From an uncultured Bacilli bacterium (lineage in GTDB: Bacteria; Bacillota_I; Bacilli_A; RFN20; CAG-826): 64,000 bases of DNA. The DNA lies in assembly GCA_944363525.1 (NCBI GenBank), contig CALVUF010000006.1, positions 1 to 64,000 on the forward strand, read 5' to 3'. This document shows positions 24,488-32,626 of the stretch, piece by piece (position 1 is the first letter of the stretch; each line of letters begins with the position of its first letter). Both the position numbers and the translations under genes were made by a program. A model generated the notes under the pieces. The model was not told the origin of the DNA. It saw only the letters and a program-made list of their open reading frames with translations, and did no database searches.

Positions 24488-25822
24488 TTAAGCGAGGGTC
24501 CCCATCGGATCCCAGGGATAAAGATGGGTCGGTTCGGCTTGGGCGGCGGCCTTCTCTTCCGCCGTCAAATACTTCGAATTGACGACCGCCTGATAGACGA
24601 AATGGCTGAACCAAGAGGCCGACATATAGTAATAGCCCTTGTCCCCGTTTTTCTCGCCCCAGGAGTTCTCAATCTTCCAGCTGGTCGGCTTGCCATCGAC
24701 TAGATCAACCCCGACGATGAGCATGGCGTGGTTCATGGCCGAGCCCCGGAAATCGAGCATGTCGGCCTTCTCGAAAGCGATGTCCAAGCCAAAGGCCCCT
24801 TGGTAATCGTGGGATTTATCGCTCCAATAGGCGAGCTCGCGGTCACGGTTGAAGGCGACGTCGCTTCCGAACCAGACCGGGAGGCCGTCTTGCAGCTGGG
24901 CGATGATGGCTTCTTCCATCCGTTCCATCGGAACATTGAGGTGGTTGATCGGTTTCCCCTCGATGACGTTGCCGAGGTAATCGACGGTGAAGTTACGGTT
25001 GAAGGGCTTGTCCTTAGTCGGGGAGTTGATAAGCGACTGGAAAGAGGAGAGGTATTCCTTCCCCACGTATTTCTCGAAGAAAGAATTGGGCGTTAAGTTC
25101 GCCTCCCGATGGTAGTTCCCCTTCTTATCAGCATAAACCAAGTCGAAGCTGGTCGGGGGGACCCCGAAGCAAGCGAGGAAGAGGCGATAGATCTTATCGA
25201 TGGTCTGCTCCTTTAATTTGTAGGCTTCCGCCTTCTTGCCCTCCTTGAACAGCTTATAGGCTTTCGCGGCAAAACCCCTGATGGCCTCGTTGACCAAGAA
25301 ATCCGATTCCCGGGTATTGGAGGATTGATAGGTCTCGGGGAAGGCGGCTTTCGGCATTAAGCCGTATTTCAAGACGAGGTTAACGAACATATCCCATTGT
25401 CCCCCGTCGCCGACCGGTTCAGTCAAAACATGCATGAACACCCGGTCAGTCGGCTCTTTTCCTTCTTCCAATAATGAAAGGATCGAAGCCAAGGCGAAGT
25501 TGCTCTTCTCGACCTTATCGAATAAGGCGATGTAATTTTGGCTCAGTTCGAAAGAGGCGACGTCCAGCTGCTTGGCGATGATCTCCCGTAAAAGGTTGAG
25601 CCCGGCGAAGATCCAGCAGCGTCCGCTGGCCTTCTGGTCGCAGACCGGCATGGTCTTGACCTCAAGGCTATGCTCGGGGATTAGCCGCGACTCATTCCGG
25701 TAGATGACCGAAGTGAGGGGGCTCCGCGAGAGGGCATGGCGTAAGATCGAGGACTGGGGATCGGTCTCGGCCTTTTCCGCCGTTTGGGTTAAATAATCGA
25801 GGCTTAATGCTTGCTTATCCAT
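24488..25822 (-). CDS. pepC: Aminopeptidase C (bleomycin hydrolase family, C1)
   Basis: A cytosolic cysteine aminopeptidase of 444 residues that trims peptides to free amino acids. The catalytic Cys is in QKASGRCWIFAGLN (Cys 69), the His in MNHAMLIVGVD, and the Asn in IENSWGEKNGDKGYY. ATG 25822 is preceded by AAGGAG. It forms a peptide-utilisation pair with the divergent pepT, which suits an organism feeding on oligopeptides. Confidence 0.93.
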   Translation of the reverse strand: MDKQALSLDYLTQTAEKAETDPQSSILRHALSRSPLTSVIYRNESRLIPEHSLEVKTMPVCDQKASGRCWIFAGLNLLREIIAKQLDVASFELSQNYIALFDKVEKSNFALASILSLLEEGKEPTDRVFMHVLTEPVGDGGQWDMFVNLVLKYGLMPKAAFPETYQSSNTRESDFLVNEAIRGFAAKAYKLFKEGKKAEAYKLKEQTIDKIYRLFLACFGVPPTSFDLVYADKKGNYHREANLTPNSFFEKYVGKEYLSSFQSLINSPTKDKPFNRNFTVDYLGNVIEGKPINHLNVPMERMEEAIIAQLQDGLPVWFGSDVAFNRDRELAYWSDKSHDYQGAFGLDIAFEKADMLDFRGSAMNHAMLIVGVDLVDGKPTSWKIENSWGEKNGDKGYYYMSASWFSHFVYQAVVNSKYLTAEEKAAAQAEPTHLYPWDPMGTLA

Positions 25823-25851
25823 TGAACAACACTCCTTAAATGCAAGGTGGT

Positions 25852-25879
25852 ATTCTAGCAATTAAGAAGCGGTTTGCAA
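25852..25879 (-). promoter_or_regulatory. Promoter of pepC
   Basis: TTGCAA (25874-25879), 16 bp, TAGAAT (25852-25857) on the minus strand, 30 nt before ATG 25822. Confidence 0.65.
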
Positions 25880-25949
25880 CCATTCGGCTTTAAAGGGCAA
25901 ATTCGGTTCACTCCCCGGAACCGCGAATGTAAAGAGAAGGTCAAGTCCG

Positions 25950-25977
25950 TTGCTTTGGGCTAAAAGGATAGTAGAAT
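25950..25977 (+). promoter_or_regulatory. Promoter of pepT
   Basis: TTGCTT (25950-25955), 16 bp, TAGAAT (25972-25977), 36 nt before ATG 26013. This is why the longer open frame from 25950 is not used as the gene start. Confidence 0.6.
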
Positions 25978-26012
25978 GCATGCGTATATATATTCAAAGA
26001 GCAAAGAGAAAA

Positions 26013-27215
26013 ATGGACAAAGCAATCGAAAGATTCCTTGATTACGTCAAAATCGACACCCAAAGCGATGAGTCGAGTTCCTCCGTCCCCTCGGCCGCCA
26101 AGGAACTGAACCTGACCAAACTGCTATTAGAGCAGGTCAAAGCCATGGGCATCCCGGCCTATATCGATGAGTTCGGGATCCTATACGGCAAACTCGAGGG
26201 CGAGGAAGATAGCGACCCAATCGGGCTTAATTCCCACGTCGACACCGCCTCCGAGGAATCGGGGAAAGACGTCAAGCCCCAATACATCGAAAACTACGAC
26301 GGCAAAGCCATCAAATTGAATGACCAATATTCCTTAGATCCCAAGGAGTTCCCCGTCTTATCCGCCCATATCGGCGAAGACCTCATCGTCACCAGCGGCG
26401 ATACCCTTTTAGGGGCCGATGACAAAGCCGGGGTCGCCATCATCATGGCCGCCCTCGACTATTTCGTCTCCCACCCCGAGGTCAAGCACCATCCGATCTG
26501 CTTCTGCTTCACCCCCGACGAGGAGATTGGGAGAGGACCTGACCATTTCGACGCCAAGAAGTTCGGGGCCAAATACGCCTATACCATCGATGGGGGCGAT
26601 CCCTATGAAATCGCCTATGAGACCTTCAACGCCGCCAAAGTCGAGGTCACCATCTTGGGCAAAGCCATCCATCCGGGCGAAGCGAAAAACAAGCTGGTCA
26701 ACGCCTGCACCTGCGCCTTTAAGTTCGATCGATTATTGCCGGCCACTAAGCGCCCGGAATATACCGAAGGAAGGGAAGGGTTTAACCATCTAATTGGGAT
26801 TGAAGGCAACGTCGCCGAGGCCCATATGCATTACATCATCCGGAACCACGACAAGAAGAAGCTCGAGGAGCAGAAGAAGGAATTCCAAACCGCGGTCAAG
26901 GAATTGGAGGACCGTTATCCTGGCTGCCAAGTCAAGATCCAGATCGAGGATCAGTACCGGAACATGAAAGAAGTCATCGATGAGCATCCGGAAGCCGTCA
27001 ATACCGCCGTCAAGGCTTTTAACAAATTAGGTTTGACCCCTCTCTTCCCGCCGATCCGCGGCGGCACCGATGGCGCCACTTTCTCCTTCAAAGGCTGCCC
27101 CACCCCGAACCTCGGGACTGGGTCCTATAACCACCACGGCCGTTATGAGTTCCTATCCGTCAAGGAATTCAACTTGATGATCGAGATCGTCAAGGCCATC
27201 ATGACTATCGATTAA
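26013..27215 (+). CDS. pepT: Peptidase T (tripeptide aminopeptidase)
   Basis: A cytosolic M20B metallopeptidase of 400 residues releasing the N-terminal residue of tripeptides. The two-zinc site is visible: LNSHVDTA, LLGADDKAG, FTPDEEIGRG, YTIDGGDPYE and the C-terminal NHHGRYEFLS. The start MDKAIERFLDYVKIDTQSDE matches the family start. A terminator follows the stop at once. Confidence 0.95.
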   Translation: MDKAIERFLDYVKIDTQSDESSSSVPSAAKELNLTKLLLEQVKAMGIPAYIDEFGILYGKLEGEEDSDPIGLNSHVDTASEESGKDVKPQYIENYDGKAIKLNDQYSLDPKEFPVLSAHIGEDLIVTSGDTLLGADDKAGVAIIMAALDYFVSHPEVKHHPICFCFTPDEEIGRGPDHFDAKKFGAKYAYTIDGGDPYEIAYETFNAAKVEVTILGKAIHPGEAKNKLVNACTCAFKFDRLLPATKRPEYTEGREGFNHLIGIEGNVAEAHMHYIIRNHDKKKLEEQKKEFQTAVKELEDRYPGCQVKIQIEDQYRNMKEVIDEHPEAVNTAVKAFNKLGLTPLFPPIRGGTDGATFSFKGCPTPNLGTGSYNHHGRYEFLSVKEFNLMIEIVKAIMTID

Positions 27216-27238
27216 AGGGCCGGAAGGCTCTTTTTTCT
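27213..27238 (+). terminator. Terminator of pepT
   Basis: AGGGCC/GGCTCT stem with one G-T pair and a 3-nt loop, then TTTTTT. Confidence 0.7.
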
Positions 27239-27258
27239 TGCCTTGCTAGGACGTTCTT

Positions 27259-27318
27259 TTGGAAGTGATTGGAAATAATTGGAAGACGTTGGAAGTTGTT
27301 GGAAGATGTCGGAAATAC
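27259..27318. repeat. Six direct repeats, 10-bp period (TTGGAA)
   Basis: TTGGAA units followed by four variable bases start at 27259, 27269, 27279, 27289, 27299 and 27309 (the last is TCGGAA). The period is exactly 10 bp. The array lies between the convergent 3' ends of pepT and tRNA-Gln. A second array with the same core is at 34255-34304. Confidence 0.85.
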
Positions 27319-27428
27319 AACCTTAACAAAGGATTTTTAACGGTTCACCGTAAAAAGAGCCGCAAAAGAGGGACAAAGTAAATGATTCAAATGATAATAT
27401 ACGGTTTCTGCAGCCTTTCCCTAAGCAC

Positions 27429-27456
27429 GAAAAAACCGGTTAGTCGCCTAACCGGT
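27429..27456 (-). terminator. Terminator of tRNA-Gln
   Basis: A perfect nine-pair stem ACCGGTTAG/CTAACCGGT with a 4-nt loop, followed on the minus strand by TTTTT. Confidence 0.85.
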
Positions 27457-27468
27457 CATCGTTTACAC

Positions 27469-27543
27469 TGGCTGGGGTGGCTGGGATCGGACCAGCGCGT
27501 CTCGGATTCAGAGTCCGATGCCTTACCACTTGGCTACACCCCA
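27469..27543 (-). tRNA. tRNA-Gln (CTG)
   Basis: A cloverleaf on the minus strand with acceptor TGGGGTG/CACCCCA, anticodon loop CTCTGAA reading CTG, CCA encoded. The T-loop reads TCCGATC, so position 55 is C rather than the almost universal T. With its promoter and terminator it still looks functional. The usual TTG isoacceptor is not in this window. Confidence 0.9.
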
Positions 27544-27556
27544 AGGTGCGAGGCTT

Positions 27557-27584
27557 ATTGTACCCAGCCCGACACCGAATTCAA
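27557..27584 (-). promoter_or_regulatory. Promoter of tRNA-Gln
   Basis: TTGAAT (27579-27584), 16 bp, TACAAT (27557-27562) on the minus strand. Confidence 0.65.
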
Positions 27585-27656
27585 GTATTTCTTTCGTCTT
27601 TAGACGATGGAAAGAAGGTAACGCCTGGTATAGAATGGCTTTCCGGAGGAAAACCG

Positions 27657-28271
27657 ATGACCCATCTAATCGCTATCTGTGGGGGTTCCGGCTCAGGGAA
27701 AACATTCATCTCGCGGGCGCTCCGCGACAATTTACCCTGCCCGACCGCCATCCTTTCCTACGATTCCTATTACCGTGACCAAGGCCATCTGCCGGTCGAG
27801 GCCCGGGACTTGCTTAATTACGATGACCCGGCCATGCTCGACGAGGAGCTGCTATTAGCCCACCTTGCGGCCTTGCGGGAAGGAAAAACCATCGATATCC
27901 CCCAATACGATTTCGCTACCCATACCAGGGAACAGGTCACCCGGCCCTTTAGCCCAAAAGACATCGTCATCGTCGAAGGGATCATGGTCATGCAACTGCC
28001 CAAGGATACCTACGACTATGTCATCTACGTCGACGCTGAATCCGATGTCCGCTTAGCCCGCCGCCTCCAACGCGATTTGACCCAGCGGGGCCGGACCGCC
28101 GAAGGGGTCATCAAGCAATACCTCTCCTCAGTCAAGCCGATGCATCTCAAATACGTCGAACCGGCTAAGCAGAAAGCCGACTTCGTCTTCGAAAATGATG
28201 ATAACGACGGGATCGACGAGAAGCAGATGACCGCCCTCCTTTCCGACATCAAGGAAAAACTGTTCCATTGA
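27657..28271 (+). CDS. udk: Uridine kinase
   Basis: A 204-residue cytosolic kinase phosphorylating uridine or cytidine in pyrimidine salvage. P-loop GGSGSGKT is at residues 9-16, then SYDSYYRD, the lid region QYDFATHTR and RRLQRDLTQRGR. The start at ATG 27657 has GGAGG at seven bases. Its TGA overlaps the ATG of the next gene (TGATG), so they are translationally coupled. Confidence 0.93.
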   Translation: MTHLIAICGGSGSGKTFISRALRDNLPCPTAILSYDSYYRDQGHLPVEARDLLNYDDPAMLDEELLLAHLAALREGKTIDIPQYDFATHTREQVTRPFSPKDIVIVEGIMVMQLPKDTYDYVIYVDAESDVRLARRLQRDLTQRGRTAEGVIKQYLSSVKPMHLKYVEPAKQKADFVFENDDNDGIDEKQMTALLSDIKEKLFH

Positions 28272-29062
28272 TGAAGATAATCGATGCCCATGCCCATATC
28301 GGGTCTTTGCCTTCTTTATCCGCCTCCCGCCGGCTTATCCTTTCCTCGATGAGGAAATATGGCCTCGCCTATAGCCTGATTTCCAATACCGACGGGGCCG
28401 AGTTCCCCTCGATCGGGGACAAGACGCCGAAAAACGAATCGACTTTAGAGATATTGAAGCAAACCGTCGCCTTTCATTTAGCCCATCCCGATCGGATCGG
28501 GGCTTTGATGTGGGTCCGGCCGATGGAAGAGCAACCAACTAAAGAACTTATCGCCTATATCAAAAGGAATCGGAAGGATATCGTCGGGATGAAGTTTCAC
28601 CCCTACGAGGAGCATCTCCCGATCGATGACCCGAAATTAAAAGCCTGGCTCGATTTAGCAGAAGAATTCGACTTTCCCGTCCTAGTCCATACCGCCATCG
28701 ATGAGTATTCCTCGATTCGGCATCTAGAAAGAATCTGCTTGGCCTATCCTGGCCTAAAATTCTGCGCCGCCCATATGGAACTATGCACCGATAACGCCTA
28801 TTGTTTGGAAACGATGAAGCGCTGCCCCAATATGTACGCCGACTGCGCTTGGGTCCCCCTTGCCCATGCTAAAGCCGTCCTCCGGGAAGTCGGGATCGAG
28901 AGGATTATGTTTGGGACCGACAACCCGATCGATGGGCTTGATACCTTAGCCAACCCGATGTACCGGGAATATTTCGACCCCAATAATGGATTGACGTCGA
29001 AAGAAAGAGAGCATCTATTCTATTCCAACGCCAAAGCTTTCTACCGGCTTAGCGATATCTAA
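28271..29062 (+). CDS. Amidohydrolase family metal-dependent hydrolase
   Basis: A 263-residue TIM-barrel hydrolase of the amidohydrolase_2 type. The first metal motif is DAHAHIG (residues 4-10). MKFHPYEEH, LVHTAID and an Asp in MFGTDNPIDG provide further expected ligands. Substrate not predictable. ATG 28271 overlaps the udk stop. Confidence 0.85.
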   Translation: MKIIDAHAHIGSLPSLSASRRLILSSMRKYGLAYSLISNTDGAEFPSIGDKTPKNESTLEILKQTVAFHLAHPDRIGALMWVRPMEEQPTKELIAYIKRNRKDIVGMKFHPYEEHLPIDDPKLKAWLDLAEEFDFPVLVHTAIDEYSSIRHLERICLAYPGLKFCAAHMELCTDNAYCLETMKRCPNMYADCAWVPLAHAKAVLREVGIERIMFGTDNPIDGLDTLANPMYREYFDPNNGLTSKEREHLFYSNAKAFYRLSDI

Positions 29063-29066
29063 AGCG

Positions 29067-29095
29067 TTTACATTCCCCCACTCGGCGTTTAGACT
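29067..29095 (+). promoter_or_regulatory. Promoter of Pcp-like gene
   Basis: TTTACA (29067-29072), 17 bp, TAGACT (29090-29095), 29 nt before ATG 29124. Confidence 0.6.
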
Positions 29096-29123
29096 AAAAA
29101 CACACGCACAAGGAGATTGGTTT

Positions 29124-29663
29124 ATGAAAACTCTCTATGTCGGCTTTCGAAAATTCTCCCATCACCCCATCAACCCGAGCGAGCAGATTGTCTCTTTGCT
29201 CCAGGAAAAAGGCAAAGACACCCTTTTGCTCGACGTGGTCTATGAGGAAGACGCCGCCGTCTTACTCAAAAAAGCCAAAGGCTACGACGCCGTCATCATC
29301 CTCGCCCTCTCGCCTTTCGCCAAAGAACCCGTCCTCGAACGTTATGCCTATAACGAGATGGACTCGGTCCAAGCCGATAACAAAGGCGTCCTTAAAACCC
29401 ATGAGGCCATTGAGAAGAAAGGCCCGGCTTCTAGGACCACCGACCTCGAAGTCAGCTCCTTGTCCCAATCCCTCATCCGGGAAGGGGAGGAAGCGGCCAT
29501 CGGGCTCGATCCCGGCCGCTTCGTCGCCAACGAATGCTATTACCGTTGCCTTAAGGATCACCCCCATACCTTATTGATCCATGTCCCCTTGAACGAAGAC
29601 CATCCGATCAAGGAGACAATGCAAGTCGCTTTGCTCGCCGAGGAGTACATCGAAGGACGCTAA
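29124..29663 (+). CDS. Pyroglutamyl-peptidase-like protein lacking the usual Cys
   Basis: A 179-residue member of the C15 pyroglutamyl peptidase fold. GFRKFSHHPINPS corresponds to the N-terminal GFxPFGGxxxNPS, LERYAYN keeps the catalytic Glu region, and LLIHVP keeps the His. The catalytic Cys segment, normally FVCN, reads RFVANECYY: Ala replaces Cys, with a Cys three residues later. It may be inactive, use the shifted Cys, or have another function. AAGGAG precedes the start. Confidence 0.75.
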   Translation: MKTLYVGFRKFSHHPINPSEQIVSLLQEKGKDTLLLDVVYEEDAAVLLKKAKGYDAVIILALSPFAKEPVLERYAYNEMDSVQADNKGVLKTHEAIEKKGPASRTTDLEVSSLSQSLIREGEEAAIGLDPGRFVANECYYRCLKDHPHTLLIHVPLNEDHPIKETMQVALLAEEYIEGR

Positions 29664-29818
29664 GCCCCATCGATGTCGTCTTTGTAGGCATCGGATAAGG
29701 AAGCCAGGCCATTCACCTGCTTCTCATGAAGCATATCGATATCCTCGCCGGTCCGCCCGGCGGGGTTTTCTTTCTTATAGGGGGATTTCCGGTATTTGGG
29801 ATGACGATAGGTGGCCAT
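29660..29818 (-). CDS. Small basic hypothetical protein
   Basis: A possible 52-residue protein beginning MATYRHPKYRKSPYKKENPA and ending in an acidic tail. Composition is protein-like, but there is no clear ribosome site. A TAATAT about 10 nt upstream of ATG 29818 could be a -10 box. Its 3' end overlaps the convergent Pcp-like gene by 4 nt. No family recognised. Confidence 0.4.
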   Translation of the reverse strand: MATYRHPKYRKSPYKKENPAGRTGEDIDMLHEKQVNGLASLSDAYKDDIDGA

Positions 29819-29854
29819 ATGGATTAATATTAGGCAAGAAAGGAAGGAATGTTT

Positions 29855-30403
29855 ATGAAAAGATGCGCCATCTTGCTCCATGATGGGTTCGAATTGGTCG
29901 AGGCCCTCGCCACCTTCGATATCCTATCGCGGAGCCACGCCTTTATTATCGATTTGCTTTCCGATATGGATAGCCTCACCGTCAAGGCCTCCTGCCAAGT
30001 GAGCGTTGAGGCCCATAAACTAATCGAAGAGGCTGATATCAACGATTACGATTTCTTGATCTTGCCCGGCGGGAAAGCCGGGGTCGAAGGCTTATATGAA
30101 TCGACCCAGGCGATGGGTTTCATCAACGAGGCGATAAGTTTAGGCAAACACGTCCACGCCATCTGCGCCGCCCCCTCGATCCTCGGCCGGATCGGCTTCT
30201 TAAAAGGCAAGGAGGCGACCTGCTTCCCCGGCTTTGAACTCGGCGAAGCCAATTGGGTTAAAGCCACCGTCGTCACTAGCGGCAACACCGTGACGGGCCG
30301 CTCAATGGGCTATTCGATTGATTTCGCCCATGCCATCGTTAAGCTAGAAGCGGGCGAGCAAGCCGACGCCCGGATCTATGTTGGCCAGCTTGGATTAAAT
30401 TGA
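29855..30403 (+). CDS. DJ-1/PfpI family protein
   Basis: A 182-residue protein of the DJ-1/YajL type (the upstream ATG 29849 would add two residues, but AAGGAAGG spacing favours 29855). FLILPGGKAGVEG and the nucleophile elbow HAICAAPSIL with the conserved Cys are present. Family members act as deglycases/chaperones or stress-response proteins. The 3' end overlaps the convergent exporter gene by 9 nt. Confidence 0.88.
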   Translation: MKRCAILLHDGFELVEALATFDILSRSHAFIIDLLSDMDSLTVKASCQVSVEAHKLIEEADINDYDFLILPGGKAGVEGLYESTQAMGFINEAISLGKHVHAICAAPSILGRIGFLKGKEATCFPGFELGEANWVKATVVTSGNTVTGRSMGYSIDFAHAIVKLEAGEQADARIYVGQLGLN

Positions 30404-31264
30404 TAAAGGCAATAGGCAATAGCCGAACCCAATCGAGCAGACTAAGCAAATCGCTAAGACCAAGAGAGCCTTCTTCAGGCTCTTTTTGCTTTTGAAGAGC
30501 ATATACATCCCGAGCCCGGCATTCATCAATAAGCCGGCGAATAAACCGGCGAAAGGCAAAGATGAATCGAGGTAGAAGGTTGAAAGGAGGACTGAGGCGG
30601 CGCAGTTGGGGATGAGCCCGACCGCCGTTCCTAATAAAGGCGAGAGATAATAATTGGCCGAAAGGAAGGATTCGATCCTTTCCTCGCCCAAGTAATAGAC
30701 CATGATCCCGAAGAGGAAAGTGATAATGAAGACATAGACGAAGATCTTCAAACTGTGGATAAGCGGATGGACCAAATGGGCTTTCCAAGGATTGGGCTCC
30801 TCAACCTCATGGCCGCAGCAGCCATGATGGACTTCGCTTTCGCCCTCGCAATCATGGAGATGATGCTCGACCGCCCGATTGGCTTTGGCAAAGGCCAAAT
30901 CGACGATGACCCCGACCACCGCCCCGATTAAAAACTTCAGCCCCAAGACCACGAAGCCAACGTACCATCTTCCCCCATCGTCGGAAAAAAGGATCGGCAG
31001 GGCCTCATCGCTACAAGCCAAGAAGACGGCGATTAAAGTCCCGATAGTCAAATGGCCCTTTAAGTATAAGTCCGAAGCCACGACCGAGGTCCCGCATTCA
31101 GGGATGAGGCCAAAGGCCGAACCTAGGACCGGGGCCGCTTTGTTCTTCCCCTCCAAGAACTTTGCGATTTTCCCTTCAAAGAAGGAGAGAAGGAAATGGA
31201 AGAGGAAGACGAAGGCTAAGACCCGGAGGGAATCGAGCAGGCTATCAAGGAAGACTTCAAACAT
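30395..31264 (-). CDS. Putative 10-TM heavy-metal exporter (ArsP_2-like)
   Basis: A 289-residue integral membrane protein made of two related halves, each with a GLIPxC motif (FGLIPECGTSVVASDLY and VGLIPNCAASVLLSTFY). This is the layout of the family annotated as putative manganese transporter or 10-TM heavy-metal exporter. A central loop is rich in His and Cys (HHLHDCEGESEVHHGCCGH) and may bind metal. I use ATG 31264; an in-frame TTG at 31291 is less likely. It is divergent from the CBS gene across a 66-bp gap. Confidence 0.78.
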   Translation of the reverse strand: MFEVFLDSLLDSLRVLAFVFLFHFLLSFFEGKIAKFLEGKNKAAPVLGSAFGLIPECGTSVVASDLYLKGHLTIGTLIAVFLACSDEALPILFSDDGGRWYVGFVVLGLKFLIGAVVGVIVDLAFAKANRAVEHHLHDCEGESEVHHGCCGHEVEEPNPWKAHLVHPLIHSLKIFVYVFIITFLFGIMVYYLGEERIESFLSANYYLSPLLGTAVGLIPNCAASVLLSTFYLDSSLPFAGLFAGLLMNAGLGMYMLFKSKKSLKKALLVLAICLVCSIGFGYCLLPLSI

Positions 31265-31294
31265 ACCGAGGTATGATACACTCCCTGTCAAGTC

Positions 31295-31323
31295 TTGCCT
31301 TTAGGCAATGCAAGATTGATAAT
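31295..31323 (+). promoter_or_regulatory. Promoter and dyad upstream of CBS gene
   Basis: TTGCCT (31295-31300), 17 bp, GATAAT (31318-31323), with the ATG only 7 nt further, so the mRNA may be leaderless. The -35 is one arm of the inverted repeat TTGCCT-TT-AGGCAA (31295-31308), a possible operator shared with the divergent exporter. Confidence 0.6.
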
Positions 31324-31330
31324 TAGCCCC

Positions 31331-31744
31331 ATGAAAGCCAAGGAATTAGTCACCAGCAAAAAGAAGGTCACCTACGTCTACGGGGATTCGAGCCTCGAGG
31401 AAGCGATAAAAGCCTTCGCCCAATCCTCCTACTCGATGATCCCGGTTTTAGAAAGGGACAGCGATCGTTATCTCTATTCCATCACCGCCACCGACGTCTT
31501 GAACTGGATGGCGGCCGGCCATAGCCTCGAGGAGGCGGAGAAGACCCCCTTATCGGCCCTTTCCCTCACCCGGCTCATCGCCTCCTGCCAGGAAAACGCC
31601 GAAGTCAGCTCGATCGCCGACCTCGTCGCCAATCAGAACTATGTCCCCTTAGTCGATGAGAAAGGGGTCTTCGTCGGCTTGGTCACCCGGAAGAGCTTGA
31701 TCTTCCGCCTCCTTGGCGAATTAGACAGAAGGAACGATAGATAA
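31331..31744 (+). CDS. CBS-domain protein
   Basis: A 137-residue protein consisting of a pair of CBS motifs (Bateman module), starting MKAKELVTSKKKVTYVYGDS and containing VPLVDEKGVFVGLVTRKSLI. Such modules bind adenine nucleotides and regulate partners; some are c-di-AMP sensors. No Shine-Dalgarno sequence is seen, consistent with a leaderless start. It is followed 1 nt later by mrp. Confidence 0.85.
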   Translation: MKAKELVTSKKKVTYVYGDSSLEEAIKAFAQSSYSMIPVLERDSDRYLYSITATDVLNWMAAGHSLEEAEKTPLSALSLTRLIASCQENAEVSSIADLVANQNYVPLVDEKGVFVGLVTRKSLIFRLLGELDRRNDR

Positions 31745-31745
31745 C

Positions 31746-32585
31746 ATGCCCGATTGCAACCACGACTGCAGTAACTGCGCCGAATCCTGCGCCGAGCGGG
31801 ACCCGGCCTCTTTCATCGCCAAACCCCACCCCTATAGCCACGTGAAGAAGATGATCGCCGTCGTCTCCGGCAAAGGCGGGGTCGGCAAATCGCTGACCAC
31901 TTCGATTTTGGCGGTCAACGCCAATCGTGATGGCAAGAAAGTCGCCATCATCGACGCCGACGTCACCGGCCCCTCAATCCCGACCATCTTCGGCTTGAAG
32001 GAATTGGTCACTGGGTCCGAGGACGGGATGTACCCGATCAAAACCAAAACCGGCATCGAGGCGATGTCGCTTAATCTGCTGACCGATGACCCGGCCGATC
32101 CAGTCATCTGGCGGGGTCCGGTCGTCTCCGGGCTCATCAAGCAGTTCTGGACCGATACCATCTATGGCGACATCGATGAACTTTACGTCGATATGCCACC
32201 GGGAACGGGCGACGTGCCCTTAACCGTCTTCCAATCCCTCCCGATCGATGGAATCGTCATCGTCACCAGCCCCAGCGACTTAGTCTCCTTGATCGTCGAG
32301 AAGGCTCTGCGGATGGCCAAGATGATGAATGTCCCGATCATCGGGCTCGTCACCAACATGGCCTATATGGATTGCCCCCATTGCCACGAGAAGCTCTATC
32401 CGTTTGGCAAAGTCGAACACGAGGAGCTCGCCGAGAAATACGGGATTCCCGTCACCGATGAACTCCCGATCGATCCGAAGTTAGGGAAGCTATGCGATGA
32501 AGGCTTGATTGAATCCTATGATGGGCGTTACCTCGACGCCATCAGCCAAGCCATTGGTACTTGCCCCGTTAAAGGGAATAAATAA
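31746..32585 (+). CDS. mrp: Mrp/NBP35-type P-loop ATPase, Fe-S carrier
   Basis: A 279-residue cytosolic protein that carries and transfers iron-sulfur clusters. An N-terminal Cys cluster (C4, C8, C11, C15), as in eukaryotic/archaeal NBP35, precedes the deviant P-loop GKGGVGKS at 42-49. The CPHC pair (CPHCHEKLYPFG) that bridges the dimer cluster is present. A convergent terminator follows. Confidence 0.9.
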   Translation: MPDCNHDCSNCAESCAERDPASFIAKPHPYSHVKKMIAVVSGKGGVGKSLTTSILAVNANRDGKKVAIIDADVTGPSIPTIFGLKELVTGSEDGMYPIKTKTGIEAMSLNLLTDDPADPVIWRGPVVSGLIKQFWTDTIYGDIDELYVDMPPGTGDVPLTVFQSLPIDGIVIVTSPSDLVSLIVEKALRMAKMMNVPIIGLVTNMAYMDCPHCHEKLYPFGKVEHEELAEKYGIPVTDELPIDPKLGKLCDEGLIESYDGRYLDAISQAIGTCPVKGNK

Positions 32586-32600
32586 GCTGGATTTGCAAAG

Positions 32601-32625
32601 AAAAGGCCGCGACTTGCGGCCTTTT
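32601..32625. terminator. Bidirectional terminator between mrp and acyltransferase
   Basis: A perfect ten-pair stem AAAAGGCCGC/GCGGCCTTTT with a 5-nt loop between convergent genes; T runs exist on both strands. Confidence 0.85.
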
Positions 32626-32626
32626 G

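Noticed and set aside
31265-31330. Metal-sensing riboswitch for the exporter
   Set aside because: The divergent gap is only 66 bp and already holds a promoter; there is no room for a yybP-ykoY-type aptamer.
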